52,380 nucleotides of DNA, taken from Pseudomonadota bacterium (GTDB lineage: Bacteria > Pseudomonadota > Gammaproteobacteria > Burkholderiales > Rhodocyclaceae). The notes under the pieces were generated by a model that ran no database searches, had not been told where the DNA came from, and saw nothing but the letters and a program-made list of their open reading frames with translations. The stretch spans positions 1 through 52,380 of the forward strand of contig JAPLQT010000126.1 of NCBI GenBank assembly GCA_026399515.1, read 5' to 3'. Position numbers and translations under genes: made by a program. Below, piece after piece: positions 9,413-18,734 of this stretch; within the stretch, counting starts at the first letter, position 1, and each line of letters starts with the position of its first letter.

Positions 9413-9889
9413 TTATCCCTTCATTCTGGAATACGCCGCGATGACCTCCGCCGGCGCCTGCACCAGCTCGATCAGGACGCCTTCGCCGGCTATCGGGAAC
9501 TGCTCGTTGGCCTTGGGATGCAGGAAGGTGATGTCGTAACCGGCGGCGCCCTTGCGGATGCCGCCCGGTGCGAAGCGCACGCCCTGGGCGGCGAGCCAGG
9601 CCACAGCGGTCGGCAGATCGTCCACCCACAGGCCGACATGATTCAAGGGCGGTTCGTTTACCGCCGGTTTCTTGTCCGGATCGAGCGGCTGCATCAGATC
9701 CACTTCTACCTTGAATGGACCACTGCCCAGGGCGGCGATGTCCTCTTCGACGTTTTCGCGCTCGCTGCGGTAGTTGCCGGTGATACTCAAACCGAACATG
9801 TCGACCCAGAGCGTTTTCAGCCGCTCCTTGGAGGGTCCGCCGATGGCGATCTGCTGGATGCCGAGAATCTTGAATGGACGAGCGGTCAT
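9413..9889 (-). CDS. VOC protein resembling methylmalonyl-CoA epimerase
   Basis: A 158-residue VOC protein laid out like methylmalonyl-CoA epimerase: ILGIQQIAI at the start, LMQPLDP in the middle, [10 protein letters not shown], and [10 protein letters not shown] near the end. These segments carry the family metal ligands His, Gln, His and Glu. The Gln, second His and Glu are seen, but the first His (GIDHIAI in relatives) is replaced by Gln13. It may therefore be a variant epimerase or a relative with another substrate. With pccA/pccB and scpB in the window a methylmalonyl-CoA role is plausible. The start overlaps the lgt stop (tcat at 9886-9889), so the two are co-transcribed. Confidence 0.65.
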   Translation of the reverse strand: MTARPFKILGIQQIAIGGPSKERLKTLWVDMFGLSITGNYRSERENVEEDIAALGSGPFKVEVDLMQPLDPDKKPAVNEPPLNHVGLWVDDLPTAVAWLAAQGVRFAPGGIRKGAAGYDITFLHPKANEQFPIAGEGVLIELVQAPAEVIAAYSRMKG

Positions 9890-10671
9890 GTTGCCTTTCT
9901 GGTCAGCAGGTAGATGCCGTAGGCGATCATCGGCAGCGACAGCCACTGACCCATGCTGACGACATAGCTGAAGCCGAAAACGCCGGCATCCGGTTCGCGG
10001 AAGAACTCGGCAAAAGAGCGGAACACGCCGTAGCCGACCAGGAACATCCCCGACACCGCGCCGCGCGGCCGCGCATCCTTGCCAGCCGAATACCACCACA
10101 GCAGGGCGAACAGGCACATGCCCTCCAGGCCGAACTGATAGAGCTGCGACGGATGTCGCGGCTGGGCGTCGACCTGGGGAAAGACCATCGCCCACGGCAG
10201 CGAGGCATCCGTCACGCGCCCCCACAACTCGCCGTTGACGAAATTGCCGATGCGCCCGGCAGCCAGGCCCAGCGGCACCAGCGGGGCAATGAAGTCGGTC
10301 ACTTCGAAGAAGGTCTTGCCGGTCTTGCGGCCATACAGCGCCATCGCCACGAGCACGCCGAGGAAACCGCCGTGAAAGCTCATGCCGCCTTTCCATACGG
10401 CGAGGATTTCCAGCGGATGCTGGAGGTAATAGCCCGGTTCGTAGAAAATCACCTGGCCCAGCCGGCCGCCGAGGATCACGCCGAGCACGCCATAGAAGAG
10501 CAGGTCGTCGAGGCTTTGCGCGGTGAAGCCTCGCTCGGGGAATTGCGCGGCGCGCCGCCGGCCGAGCACGATGAACATGACGAAGCCGATCAAATACATC
10601 AGCCCGTACCAGCGCACGGCGAGCGGACCGAGCGAGATGGCGACCGGATCGAACTGGGGATGGATCAGCAT
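9886..10671 (-). CDS. lgt: Prolipoprotein diacylglyceryl transferase
   Basis: A 261-residue inner-membrane enzyme that transfers diacylglycerol from phosphatidylglycerol to the lipobox cysteine of prolipoproteins. The start [17 protein letters not shown], the segment [13 protein letters not shown] and the Lgt signature [16 protein letters not shown] (near residue 135-150) are clear, along with the late YGxxR-type helix [16 protein letters not shown]. Seven or so hydrophobic helices are visible. Length matches the family. It is the first gene of a two-gene unit with the VOC protein. The LivK-type lipoprotein at 16014 would be one of its substrates. Confidence 0.95.
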   Translation of the reverse strand: MLIHPQFDPVAISLGPLAVRWYGLMYLIGFVMFIVLGRRRAAQFPERGFTAQSLDDLLFYGVLGVILGGRLGQVIFYEPGYYLQHPLEILAVWKGGMSFHGGFLGVLVAMALYGRKTGKTFFEVTDFIAPLVPLGLAAGRIGNFVNGELWGRVTDASLPWAMVFPQVDAQPRHPSQLYQFGLEGMCLFALLWWYSAGKDARPRGAVSGMFLVGYGVFRSFAEFFREPDAGVFGFSYVVSMGQWLSLPMIAYGIYLLTRKAT

Positions 10672-10762
10672 GCGGACTCCGTTAGCTTAGGCGCATATGA
10701 TAACGCTTCAGGACTGTTTGCCCGCGTTACCGACCAAGACCAATGAAGATTTCATCGCGTGA

Positions 10763-11392
10763 TCAGGCCGGCCAATGGCGGGCGAAGACCTGGGAGATGC
10801 CGGGGTGGTGCTCGACACGCTCGGCCACTTCCACGAATCCTGGACGGGCGTTGCGCAGATGCGCCCTGGCCCCGGACCATCTCGAGACGACAGTGGCGAG
10901 GAGGTCCAGGCCGTTGGGTGCATCTCCACCGAAGAAGCCCTGGGAGGGGAATTGGTCGACGAATATCTCCCAGTTGCGATGCAGGCGGACAATGGCGCCG
11001 CGGCGGATTCGGTCGTTCACGGCTTCATCGGGATCGACGCACCAGCGCTCGGGAAAATCGATCACGCCGATCGCCGCGTAGCAGTTGGCGGCGATGAAGA
11101 CCAGTCCCCGGATTGCCTGGGCGCGCGCTGACGGGTCCGCCGGCAGGAGCTTGGCGGACGGAAAGCTCAGGCCGAGATGGATCAGGATGGCTGCGCTCTC
11201 CGTCATGACGCTGCCATCGGGCAGCAACAGCGTCGGTATCTGCTTGAGCGGATTGACCCGCTCCAGTTCCGCCAGCGCGGAATCCGGAGCCCAAGTGGCG
11301 GCGTCCACCCTATGGTATGCCAAGCCCGCCATTTCAAGCGCCGCCTCGATTGCGGCGGATCCTGAACCCTTGAAACCAAATAATGTATACAT
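10763..11392 (-). CDS. Glutathione S-transferase family protein
   Basis: A 209-residue GST-like protein. The N-terminal thioredoxin-like half begins MYTLFGFKGSGSAAIEAALE and holds NPLKQIPTLLLPDG (the cis-proline loop) and MTESAAILIHL (glutathione-binding Glu-Ser). The C-terminal half is helical with an FxGGDAPNGLDLL-type segment. The usual catalytic Ser/Tyr position near residue 8-11 reads KGSGS, so a Ser is available. Start chosen at 11392 because a GGGAGTG ribosome site lies 7-8 bases before it; a longer form from 11419 is possible. Divergent from ilvD with about 124 bases between. Substrate unknown. Confidence 0.82.
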   Translation of the reverse strand: MYTLFGFKGSGSAAIEAALEMAGLAYHRVDAATWAPDSALAELERVNPLKQIPTLLLPDGSVMTESAAILIHLGLSFPSAKLLPADPSARAQAIRGLVFIAANCYAAIGVIDFPERWCVDPDEAVNDRIRRGAIVRLHRNWEIFVDQFPSQGFFGGDAPNGLDLLATVVSRWSGARAHLRNARPGFVEVAERVEHHPGISQVFARHWPA

Positions 11393-11516
11393 GCATTCAC
11401 TCCCAATAGGCGTGGTCATGCTACCCGAAAACGAAGCGCATGATATGTCGGTGCGGGAGCTTGCCGCAGCCTGCTAAAATCCGGGTTAGCGACTTTCGCG
11501 CCCGTTGGAGATAGTC

Positions 11517-13367
11517 ATGCCACCCTACCGTTCCCGCACCTCCACCCATGGCCGCAACATGGCCGGCGCCCGTTCCCTGTGGCGCGCCACCGGCATGAAG
11601 GATGGCGACTTCGGCAAGCCGATCATCGCCGTGGTGAACTCCTTCACCCAGTTCGTGCCCGGCCATGTGCATCTCAAGGACATGGGGCAACTGGTCGCGC
11701 GCGAGATCGAGGCGGCGGGCGGCGTCGCCAAGGAATTCAACACCATCGCCATCGATGACGGCATCGCCATGGGCCACAGCGGCATGCTGTATTCGCTGCC
11801 CTCGCGCGAACTGATCGCCGACAGCGTCGAGTACATGGTGAATGGCCATTGCGCCGACGCCATGGTGTGCATTTCCAATTGCGACAAGATCACTCCCGGC
11901 ATGCTGATGGCGGCGCTACGCCTGAACATCCCGGCGTTATTCGTCTCGGGCGGACCGATGGAAGCGGGCAAGGTGAAGTGGGGCGGCAAGACCATCGCCG
12001 TCGACCTGATCGACGCCATGATCAAGTCCGCCGACGACAGCGTCTCGGACCAGGAGATCGACAACCTGGAGCGTTCCGCCTGTCCGACCTGCGGCTCCTG
12101 TTCCGGCATGTTCACCGCCAACTCGATGAACTGCCTGACCGAGGCGCTCGGCCTGTCGCTGCCCGGCAATGGTTCCCTGGTGGCGACCCATGCCGACCGC
12201 CGCGGACTGTTCCTCAAGGCAGGCCGCATCGCCGTCGACCTGTGCAAGCGCTATTACGAGCAGGACGACGCCAGCATATTGCCGCGCTCCATCGCCTCGT
12301 TCCAGGCCTTCGAGAATGCCATGAGCCTCGACGTAGCGATGGGCGGATCGAGCAACACCGTGCTGCATCTGCTGGCTGCGGCACGCGAAGCTGAACTGGA
12401 TTTCACCATGAAGGACATCGACCGCATCTCGCGGCGCGTGCCCTGCTTGGCCAAGGTGGCGCCATCGACCCAGCTCTATCACATGGAAGACGTGCATCGC
12501 GCCGGCGGCATCATGGCGATCCTCGGCGAACTGGATCGCGCAGGATTGATTCATCGCGACGTGGCGACGGTGCATAGCAAGACCATGGGGGAAGCGCTGG
12601 AGGTCCATGACGTGATGCGCGCCCATGACACCGCCGTATTCGACTTCTTCCGCGCCGCGCCGGGCGGCGTGCCGACCCAGGTGGCCTTCTCGCAGGAACG
12701 CCGCTACCCCGAGCTGGATCTTGACCGCGGCCACGGCTGTATTCGCGACAAGGCCAACGCCTACTCCAAAGAGGGCGGCCTGGCGGTGTTGTTCGGCAAC
12801 ATCGCCGAGAAAGGATGCATCGTCAAGACCGCCGGGGTCGACGAGAGCATCTGGAAATTCACCGGCAGCGCCCGCGTCTACGAGAGCCAGGATGACGCGG
12901 TGGCCGGCATCCTTGGCGACGAAGTGAAGGCCGGCGACGTGGTGATCGTGCGCTACGAAGGCCCGAAAGGCGGGCCCGGCATGCAGGAGATGCTCTACCC
13001 GACCTCCTACCTGAAGTCGAAAGGCCTGGGCAAGGTCTGCGCGCTACTCACCGACGGCCGCTTTTCCGGCGGCACTTCCGGCCTTGCCATCGGCCACGCC
13101 TCGCCCGAAGCGGCGGCAGGCGGCGCCATCGGCCTGGTCGAGAACGGCGACAAGATCGACATCGACATCCCCAAGCGGCGCATCCACCTGGCGGTTACCG
13201 CCGCCGAGCTGGCGAAGCGCCGCAAGGCGATGGAAGCCAAAGGGGCGGCGGCGTGGCTACCGGCCAAGCGCGATCGATCCGTATCGCCGGCCTTGCAGGC
13301 CTACGCCGCCATGACGACCAGCGCCGACACCGGCGCGGTACGGGATGTCTCGCAATTACGCCGGTGA
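11517..13367 (+). CDS. ilvD: Dihydroxy-acid dehydratase
   Basis: A 616-residue IlvD, the same length as the E. coli enzyme. It dehydrates 2,3-dihydroxy-isovalerate and -methylvalerate to the 2-oxo acids in valine and isoleucine synthesis. Iron-sulfur and Mg ligands are seen: Asp81 in [10 protein letters not shown], Cys122 and Lys124 in [11 protein letters not shown], and Cys195 in [10 protein letters not shown]; the C-terminal [19 protein letters not shown] segment is present. Start at 11517 chosen for the TTGGAG ribosome site 7 bases upstream. No leader peptide or attenuator visible. It stands alone, with the DUF255 gene 65 bases downstream. Confidence 0.97.
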   Translation: MPPYRSRTSTHGRNMAGARSLWRATGMKDGDFGKPIIAVVNSFTQFVPGHVHLKDMGQLVAREIEAAGGVAKEFNTIAIDDGIAMGHSGMLYSLPSRELIADSVEYMVNGHCADAMVCISNCDKITPGMLMAALRLNIPALFVSGGPMEAGKVKWGGKTIAVDLIDAMIKSADDSVSDQEIDNLERSACPTCGSCSGMFTANSMNCLTEALGLSLPGNGSLVATHADRRGLFLKAGRIAVDLCKRYYEQDDASILPRSIASFQAFENAMSLDVAMGGSSNTVLHLLAAAREAELDFTMKDIDRISRRVPCLAKVAPSTQLYHMEDVHRAGGIMAILGELDRAGLIHRDVATVHSKTMGEALEVHDVMRAHDTAVFDFFRAAPGGVPTQVAFSQERRYPELDLDRGHGCIRDKANAYSKEGGLAVLFGNIAEKGCIVKTAGVDESIWKFTGSARVYESQDDAVAGILGDEVKAGDVVIVRYEGPKGGPGMQEMLYPTSYLKSKGLGKVCALLTDGRFSGGTSGLAIGHASPEAAAGGAIGLVENGDKIDIDIPKRRIHLAVTAAELAKRRKAMEAKGAAAWLPAKRDRSVSPALQAYAAMTTSADTGAVRDVSQLRR

Positions 13368-13404
13368 GCTAGTACCCTACTAAAATACTCAAGTTTGTGT
13401 CAAA

Positions 13405-13431
13405 ATGACGGCTTCGCTGTGGAGCCGTCAT
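13405..13431 (+). promoter_or_regulatory. Hairpin directly against the start codon of the DUF255 gene
   Basis: ATGACGGCT and AGCCGTCAT form a perfect 9-bp stem around a 9-base loop, ending one base before the ATG at 13433. The only purine-rich ribosome site, GTGGAG, lies in the loop and 3' arm. In the mRNA it could hide the ribosome site, or in DNA be the ilvD terminator without a T run. Confidence 0.45.
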
Positions 13432-13432
13432 C

Positions 13433-15442
13433 ATGCCCAACCGTCTCGCCGACGAAACCTCGCCCTATCTGCAACAACACGCCGACAACCCCGTCGACTG
13501 GCGCCCCTGGAGTGAGCAAGCGCTCGCCCTGGCTCGCAGCGAGAACAAGCCTATCCTGCTTTCCATAGGCTATTCGGCCTGTCACTGGTGCCATGTGATG
13601 GCGCACGAGTCGTTCGAGGACGAGGATGTCGCCGCGGTGATGAACCGCTTGTTCGTCACCATCAAAGTCGACCGCGAGGAACGCCCCGATCTCGACCAGA
13701 TCTACCAGACCGCCCACCAGATGTTGACCCAGCGCGCCGGCGGCTGGCCGCTGACGATGTTCCTGACTCCCGAAGGGGCACCATTTTTCGGCGGCACCTA
13801 TTTCCCCAAATCGCCGCGTTATGGCTTGCCCGGCTTTGTCGATCTGCTGGAGCGGGTGGCACGAAGCTACCGCGAGCAGCGCATAGCAATCGATGCCCAG
13901 AACGTTTCTCTGCTGGAAGCGCTGGCAAGCACCCAACCGCTGTCCCAGAACGGCGCAACGGCCGAGTTTACTGCCTTGCCACTGACCGCTCTGCGCGAAC
14001 AACTGGCCGGGAGTTTCGACGCCCGCCATGGCGGATTTGGGGGAGCCCCCAAATTCCCGCATCCGACCGATCTCGCCTTCCTGCTGCGCCGCGCCCTAGC
14101 CTCTGGTGAAGCGGAGGCCCGCAACATGGCCTTGACGACATTGCGCCGCATGGCCGAAGGCGGCATCTACGATCAACTGGGCGGCGGCTTTTGCCGCTAC
14201 AGCGTCGATGCCGAATGGGGCATTCCGCATTTCGAGAAAATGCTCTACGACAACGGCCCCCTGCTGGCGCTCTATGCCGATGCCTGGAATATCACCGGTG
14301 AGGACTTGTTCAAGCGGGTGGTGGAACACACGGCGGCGTGGACGCTGCGGGAGATGCAATCCGCGCAGGGCGGGTATTACTCCTCGTTGGATGCCGACTC
14401 GGAAGGCGAGGAAGGCAAGTTTTACGTGTGGACCCGCGAAGAAGTTCATGCAGTGTTGTCGCCTCAGGAATACAGCGCCGTGGCGCACCATTGGGGTCTC
14501 GACGGTGCGCCTAATTTCGAGGGCACGCATTGGCACCTGCGCATCGCCGCCTCCACGACGGAAGAGCAACTGCCGCTGCTGGAATCCGCCCGCGCCAAAC
14601 TTTTCGCCGCGCGCGAGCAGCGCATCCGACCCGGTCGCGACGAAAAAATCCTTACCAGTTGGAATGCCCTGATGATAGAGGGCATGGCGCATGCCGCGCG
14701 GATATTCGGCCGCGCCGACTGGCTGGCTTCGGCGCGCAGTGCGCTGGATTTCGTGCGCACCCGGTTGTGGAACCATGGCCGGATGCTGGCGACCTGCAAG
14801 GACGGGCGAGCACATCTGGACGCCTACCTCGACGATCATTCCCTGCTCCTCTCCGCCCTGCTCGAAATGATGCAAGCGGAATACCGCGGCGAGGACATGG
14901 AATTCGCGCGGGAACTGGCGGACGCCTTGCTCCTGCATTTCGAAGACCCTGTGCACGGCGGGTTCTTTTTCACCCGCCACGACCACGAAACCCTGATCCA
15001 CCGGCCCAAGCCCGGCCACGACAACGCCACGCCTTCCGGCAACGGCGTCGCGGCCTGGGCCTTGCAGCGCCTGGCGCTATTGAGCGGCGAGGCGCGTTAT
15101 GCGGCCGCGGCTGAACGCACGCTACTGCTGTTCCAGCCGCAATTCGAGCGTCATCCATCCGGTTTCGCGTCCCTGCTCTCGGCTCTGGAGGAATGGCTGG
15201 TTCCACCCAGGCTGGTGGTGCTGCGCGGTCCGTCAGGGGAAGTATCGGACTGGCGGGCGCGTCTGGGGCAGCCGCCCGGCACGCTCATCCTGGCCCTCCC
15301 GAATTGCTTGACCGGCCTGCCGGCCGCGCTGGATAAGCCCGCCAGCGATGCGGTCAACGCCTGGGTGTGCAGCGGCGTTACTTGCCTTGCCCCGGTGGCG
15401 CTTTGGCCGGATTTGGAGCGGGTTCTCATGGAAACCGCTTGA
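13433..15442 (+). CDS. Thioredoxin-domain protein of the DUF255/YyaL (SPATA20-like) family
   Basis: A 669-residue protein. The N-terminal thioredoxin-like domain begins [20 protein letters not shown] and carries the Cys-x-x-Cys motif ACHWCHVM near residues 49-52. It is followed by [12 protein letters not shown] and the [13 protein letters not shown] loop typical of the family. The remainder is an (alpha/alpha)-barrel like that of N-acylglucosamine 2-epimerase, with [17 protein letters not shown], [10 protein letters not shown] and [14 protein letters not shown]. The biochemical role is unsettled for the whole family; a redox or sugar-related function is suspected. No signal peptide. The hairpin immediately before its ATG may control translation. 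Confidence 0.9.
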   Translation: MPNRLADETSPYLQQHADNPVDWRPWSEQALALARSENKPILLSIGYSACHWCHVMAHESFEDEDVAAVMNRLFVTIKVDREERPDLDQIYQTAHQMLTQRAGGWPLTMFLTPEGAPFFGGTYFPKSPRYGLPGFVDLLERVARSYREQRIAIDAQNVSLLEALASTQPLSQNGATAEFTALPLTALREQLAGSFDARHGGFGGAPKFPHPTDLAFLLRRALASGEAEARNMALTTLRRMAEGGIYDQLGGGFCRYSVDAEWGIPHFEKMLYDNGPLLALYADAWNITGEDLFKRVVEHTAAWTLREMQSAQGGYYSSLDADSEGEEGKFYVWTREEVHAVLSPQEYSAVAHHWGLDGAPNFEGTHWHLRIAASTTEEQLPLLESARAKLFAAREQRIRPGRDEKILTSWNALMIEGMAHAARIFGRADWLASARSALDFVRTRLWNHGRMLATCKDGRAHLDAYLDDHSLLLSALLEMMQAEYRGEDMEFARELADALLLHFEDPVHGGFFFTRHDHETLIHRPKPGHDNATPSGNGVAAWALQRLALLSGEARYAAAAERTLLLFQPQFERHPSGFASLLSALEEWLVPPRLVVLRGPSGEVSDWRARLGQPPGTLILALPNCLTGLPAALDKPASDAVNAWVCSGVTCLAPVALWPDLERVLMETA

Positions 15443-15520
15443 GGATATTGGTGTCCGATTTTGATTTTGAGGTAACATCCGTTTCCCCCGATAATTTCAC
15501 CCAACCCAAGAGAGGTATTT

Positions 15521-15859
15521 ATGAAGTCTATCGTCATCTCCGCGCTGGTGGCTGCCGCTGTTCTTGTTTCCGCGCCCGCCATGGCCAACAAGGATCTTGC
15601 AACGAAGAGCGGGTGTCTGGCTTGCCACACCCAAGACAAGAAACTGGTAGGCCCGGCTTATCAGGATGTCGCCAAGAAGTACGCCGGCGACAAGGGCGCC
15701 GAGGCCCGTCTGTTCGATCGCATCAAGAAAGGCACGGCCGCTACCGGCGGTCAAGTCTGGAAGGAACTCAATGGCGGGATGGTCCCGATGCCGCCGGCCA
15801 CCGCCAAGGATGAGGACATCAAGACCCTGGTCAAGTGGGTTCTCGCCGGCGCCAAGTAA
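15521..15859 (+). CDS. Periplasmic class I c-type cytochrome
   Basis: A 112-residue small cytochrome c. A signal peptide (MKSIVISALVAAAVLVSAPAMA) precedes a mature start at about Asn23. The haem site is Cys32-Leu-Ala-Cys35-His36, and Met90 in GGMVPMPP is the probable sixth ligand, the layout of cytochrome c551/c8-type electron carriers. It would carry single electrons in the periplasm, for example to nitrite reductase or an oxidase (inference; an NnrU-like gene elsewhere fits denitrification). A GAGAGG ribosome site precedes the ATG, and a strong terminator follows. Confidence 0.93.
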   Translation: MKSIVISALVAAAVLVSAPAMANKDLATKSGCLACHTQDKKLVGPAYQDVAKKYAGDKGAEARLFDRIKKGTAATGGQVWKELNGGMVPMPPATAKDEDIKTLVKWVLAGAK

Positions 15860-15877
15860 GCGTAGGTCGGCCTTGCC

Positions 15878-15906
15878 AAAACCAGCCTGCGGGCTGGTTT
15901 TTTATT
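15878..15906 (+). terminator. Rho-independent terminator after the cytochrome c gene
   Basis: AAACCAGCC and GGCTGGTTT pair around a TGCG loop (perfect 9-bp stem) and run into TTTTTTATTT, starting 19 bases after the cytochrome stop codon. Confidence 0.9.
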
Positions 15907-15946
15907 TCCGGAGCGGACGGAATTCCACGCCGCCGCACAAATTCTA

Positions 15947-15975
15947 TTGACATTGGCAGGGGCTGACGCAACAAT
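15947..15975 (+). promoter_or_regulatory. Sigma70-type promoter for the LivK-like gene
   Basis: A perfect -35 hexamer TTGACA (15947-15952), a 17-base spacer and a -10 AACAAT (15970-15975) lie 38 bases before the binding-protein ATG, just after the cytochrome terminator. Confidence 0.6.
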
Positions 15976-16013
15976 CCGCTTGCTCAAGTACCCTATTTCT
16001 GTGGAGGTCTCCA

Positions 16014-17351
16014 ATGAATCTGCCCGTCAAAACCCTATCGCTGTCTGTCGTCGCCGCCCTGACCCTACTCGCCTGCAGCAAGGAAGCGCCCCCGCCACCC
16101 GCGCCTGCCGCGGCACCCGCGCCTGCCCCGCTGCCGGTAGTCAAGATCGGCCATGTCGGCCCGCTGACCGGCGGCATCGCCCATCTCGGCAAGGACAACG
16201 AGAACGGCGCGCGCCTGGCGATCGAAGAAGCCAATGCCAAGGGTGTGGAGATCGGCGGCAAGAAAGTCAAACTCGAGATGCTCGCCGAAGATGACCAGGC
16301 AGACCCGAAAGTGGGCACCACGGTCGCGCAGAAACTCATCGACGCGAAGGTGGTGGGCATCGTCGGCCATCTCAACTCCGGCACCACCATACCCGCTTCG
16401 GCCTTGTACGAGCAGGCCGGGATTCCGATGATTTCCGGCTCCGCCACCAATCCGAAATTGACCGAGCAGGGGTTCAAGGTCACCTTCCGCGTGGTCGGCC
16501 GCGACGACCAGCAGGGTCCGGCGATGGCCAACTATTTGTTGGCTGAAGTCAAGCCGAAGACGGTGGCGGTGATCGACGACGCGACCGCCTACGGCGAAGG
16601 CCTGGCCAACGAGGTCGAAAAATCACTCAAGGCCGCCGGCGTGAAGGTGCTGGCGCGTGAAAAAGGCACCGACAAGACCGCGGACTGGAAGGCGATACTC
16701 ACCAAGATCAAAGGCAAGAAGCCCGATGCGGTGTTCTACGGCGGCATGGACGCGACCGGCGGTCCGTTGCTGAAGCAGGCGCGCGAACTGGGCATCAAGG
16801 CACCCTTCTCCTATGGGGATGGCGCATGTACCGACAAGATGGCCGAGCTTGCGGGCGCCGCGGCCGACGGCCTGTTCTGTTCCCAGGCCGGGATACCGGT
16901 TCAGGCGGCGAACAAGAAGTTCCTCGATGCCTACAAGGCCAGGTTCAAGGCTGATCCCATCCTCTACTCTCCATTCACTTACGATGCGGCGAATCTCCTG
17001 ATCGAAGCGATGAAGAAAGCCGGCTCCAGCGAATCGGCCAAGTATCTTCCGGAACTGGCGAAGCTGAGCTATGAGGGCGCCAGCGGCAAGATCGAGTTCG
17101 ACGCCAAGGGAGATCGCAAGGACGCCGAGATGACGATTTTCACCATGACTGCCGGCAAGATCACGCCCCTGGCCATCGTCAAGAGCGGCAAGACGGTGAA
17201 GTTCGAAGACTATGTCAAACAGGCTGCGCCGGCTCCGGCGGCCACTCCAGCGGCGGCGCCCGCCACGGCAGGTGCTCCCGCTGCCGCAGCACCTGTAGCT
17301 CCGGCCGCTCCGGCCCCGGCTGGCGAGACTAAACCCGAGCCCAAGAAGTAA
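16014..17351 (+). CDS. LivK-type ABC transporter substrate-binding lipoprotein
   Basis: A 445-residue type I periplasmic binding protein of the branched-chain amino acid class. The signal peptide ends in a lipobox, LTLLAC, with Cys21 as lipid anchor, then a Pro/Ala-rich linker. The binding domain starts VVKIGHVGPLTGGIAHLGKD and shows VGIVGHLNSGTTIPAS and VIDDATAYGEGLA, the ligand-cleft segments. Odd feature: a second Pro/Ala tail of about 45 residues at the C-terminus, absent from most relatives. It heads the livHMGF genes and is paralogous to the protein at 24816-25964. Ligand is inferred only as an amino acid or similar small polar compound. Confidence 0.9.
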   Translation: MNLPVKTLSLSVVAALTLLACSKEAPPPPAPAAAPAPAPLPVVKIGHVGPLTGGIAHLGKDNENGARLAIEEANAKGVEIGGKKVKLEMLAEDDQADPKVGTTVAQKLIDAKVVGIVGHLNSGTTIPASALYEQAGIPMISGSATNPKLTEQGFKVTFRVVGRDDQQGPAMANYLLAEVKPKTVAVIDDATAYGEGLANEVEKSLKAAGVKVLAREKGTDKTADWKAILTKIKGKKPDAVFYGGMDATGGPLLKQARELGIKAPFSYGDGACTDKMAELAGAAADGLFCSQAGIPVQAANKKFLDAYKARFKADPILYSPFTYDAANLLIEAMKKAGSSESAKYLPELAKLSYEGASGKIEFDAKGDRKDAEMTIFTMTAGKITPLAIVKSGKTVKFEDYVKQAAPAPAATPAAAPATAGAPAAAAPVAPAAPAPAGETKPEPKK

Positions 17352-17375
17352 GCCGGCGGTCATTGCCCCACCCAC

Positions 17376-17403
17376 GATAACGGCGCCTTCGGGCGCCGTT
17401 ATC
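17376..17403 (+). terminator. Strong UUCG-capped hairpin after the binding-protein gene
   Basis: GATAACGGCGCC and GGCGCCGTTATC form a perfect 12-bp stem with a TTCG tetraloop, 25 bases after the stop. No T run follows, so it may stop transcription only in part or stabilise the 3' end of the upstream mRNA, giving more binding protein than permease. Confidence 0.6.
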
Positions 17404-17421
17404 GCAGGAAGCAGATAAACC

Positions 17422-17631
17422 TAACGCGCATGGTCGTCAGACCACCCCTGTGCCATGAAATTGTTCAACGACAGGATTTACGCCCCGAAGGAAGTGGCCT
17501 TGGGCCACGCCCCCACCCCCAACCCCCGCCCAGGCGGGGGCTACAAATTGCTCGCTGCGCTCGTGGGTTACTGGTGCCCGACTTTGGGGTTAGGGTACGG
17601 GGCGCTTCGTGATTGCAGTTCACGCTAAACC
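17422..17631 (+). repeat. Structured interspersed repeat, copy 1 (before livH)
   Basis: About 210 bases that match 29755-29937 read on the other strand. Shared blocks include CGCATGGTCG, CACCCCTGTGCCATGAAATTG, CGCCCCGAAGGAAGTGGCC, a GTGGCC-TTG-GGCCAC hairpin, a CCCCCGC/GCGGGGG hairpin, AAATTGCTCGCTGCGCTCG and ACGGGGCGCTTCGT, then a TTCACG-TAA-CC end that stops 5 bases before the livH ATG. Copy 1 has about 27 extra bases near 17570-17597. Both copies have the same sense relative to transcription. No convincing protein is encoded. Confidence 0.85.
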
Positions 17632-17636
17632 GACCG

Positions 17637-18623
17637 ATGGATGTCTTTCTCCAGCAAGTCGTCAACGGCCTCACTCTGGGCAGTCTGTATGCCGTCGTCG
17701 CCCTCGGTTACACGATGGTGTACGGCATCATCCAGTTGATCAACTTCGCCCACGGTGAGGTGGTGATGTTCGGCGCCATGATTTCCCTGTCTGTGATCTC
17801 CGCGGCGGCCGGCAGCAACCTGCCGCCGCTGGCGATCATCCTGGCAGGCGTCCTGGTGGCGATCCCCGCCTGCATGGCGCTGGGTTATTTTCTCGAACGC
17901 ATCGCCTATCGCCCGCTGCGCCGCGCGCCGCGACTGGCGCCGCTGATCACCGCCATCGGCATGTCGATCGTGCTGCAACAGGTGGCGATGATGCTGTGGA
18001 GCCGCAACATCCTGGCCTTCCCGCAGATCCTGCCGATGGTCGTCTATGAACTTGCCGGCGCCAGCATCAGCGCCCTGCAGATCGCCATCATCGGCATCTG
18101 CTTCGCCATGATGGCGGGGCTTGCCTTGCTGATCTATCGCACCCGGCTCGGCGCGGCCATGCGCGCCACCGCCGAGAACCCGGAAATCGCCCGGCTGATG
18201 GGCGTGGATGTGGATCGCGTGATTGCCGCGACCTTCGTCATCGGCGCCGGCCTGGCCGCCGTGGCCGGTTTGATGGTCGGCCTCTACTACGGCCTGGCCC
18301 ATTACATGATGGGGGCAACCCTGGGCATGAAGGCCTTCTCGGCGGCGGTGCTGGGCGGCATCGGCAACATACCCGGCGCGATGGTCGGCGGCCTGCTGCT
18401 GGGCCTGGTGGAGGCGCTGGGCGCCGGCTACATCGGCGACCTCACCGACCTGTGCCAATACGGCACGCTCTCCGCCATGCTGGAAACGCGCTGCGCCGAC
18501 GGAGGCAACGTGGTGCTGTTCGGCAGCAACTACCAGGACGTATTCGCCTTTGTCGTGCTGATCCTGGTGCTGGTTTTCCGTCCTTCGGGGTTGCTCGGCG
18601 AGCGCGTCGCCGATCGGGCCTGA
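17637..18623 (+). CDS. livH: Branched-chain amino acid-type ABC transporter permease LivH
   Basis: A 328-residue inner-membrane permease starting MDVFLQQVVNGLTLGSLYAV, with LGYTMVYGIIQLINFAHGEV and AENPEIARLMGVDVDRVIA (the loop that contacts the ATPases) and GMKAFSAAVLGGIGNIPGA. About eight hydrophobic helices. The ATG at 17637 fits the family start; a TTG 24 bases upstream is possible, and neither has a good ribosome site. Odd: residues about 269-298 form an extra loop with two cysteines (LCQYG and TRCADGG) not present in E. coli LivH. Partners are LivM, LivG and LivF downstream. Confidence 0.92.
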   Translation: MDVFLQQVVNGLTLGSLYAVVALGYTMVYGIIQLINFAHGEVVMFGAMISLSVISAAAGSNLPPLAIILAGVLVAIPACMALGYFLERIAYRPLRRAPRLAPLITAIGMSIVLQQVAMMLWSRNILAFPQILPMVVYELAGASISALQIAIIGICFAMMAGLALLIYRTRLGAAMRATAENPEIARLMGVDVDRVIAATFVIGAGLAAVAGLMVGLYYGLAHYMMGATLGMKAFSAAVLGGIGNIPGAMVGGLLLGLVEALGAGYIGDLTDLCQYGTLSAMLETRCADGGNVVLFGSNYQDVFAFVVLILVLVFRPSGLLGERVADRA

Positions 18624-18726
18624 TTTCAAATCCAAATCAACCGTGGCTTTGTCGACTTCGCCTTGCCGTGTCAATTACACTGTCTGCGGCTCGCCTTCGC
18701 GCCACACTTGATTTGGATTTGAAATC
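18622..18726. repeat. 105-bp element bounded by perfect 18-bp inverted repeats, between livH and livM
   Basis: GATTTCAAATCCAAATCA at 18622-18639 is mirrored exactly by TGATTTGGATTTGAAATC at 18709-18726, with 69 bases between that contain a small GTGT-CAATT-ACAC hairpin. It starts within the livH stop codon and ends 8 bases before the livM ATG. It resembles a miniature inverted-repeat element or a large intra-operon hairpin. No open frame inside. Confidence 0.7.
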
Positions 18727-18734
18727 TATCCGCT

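Noticed and set aside
17430-17612. Short open frame within the repeat before livH
   Set aside because: Pro/Arg-rich translation of the structured repeat; the frame is not kept in copy 2.
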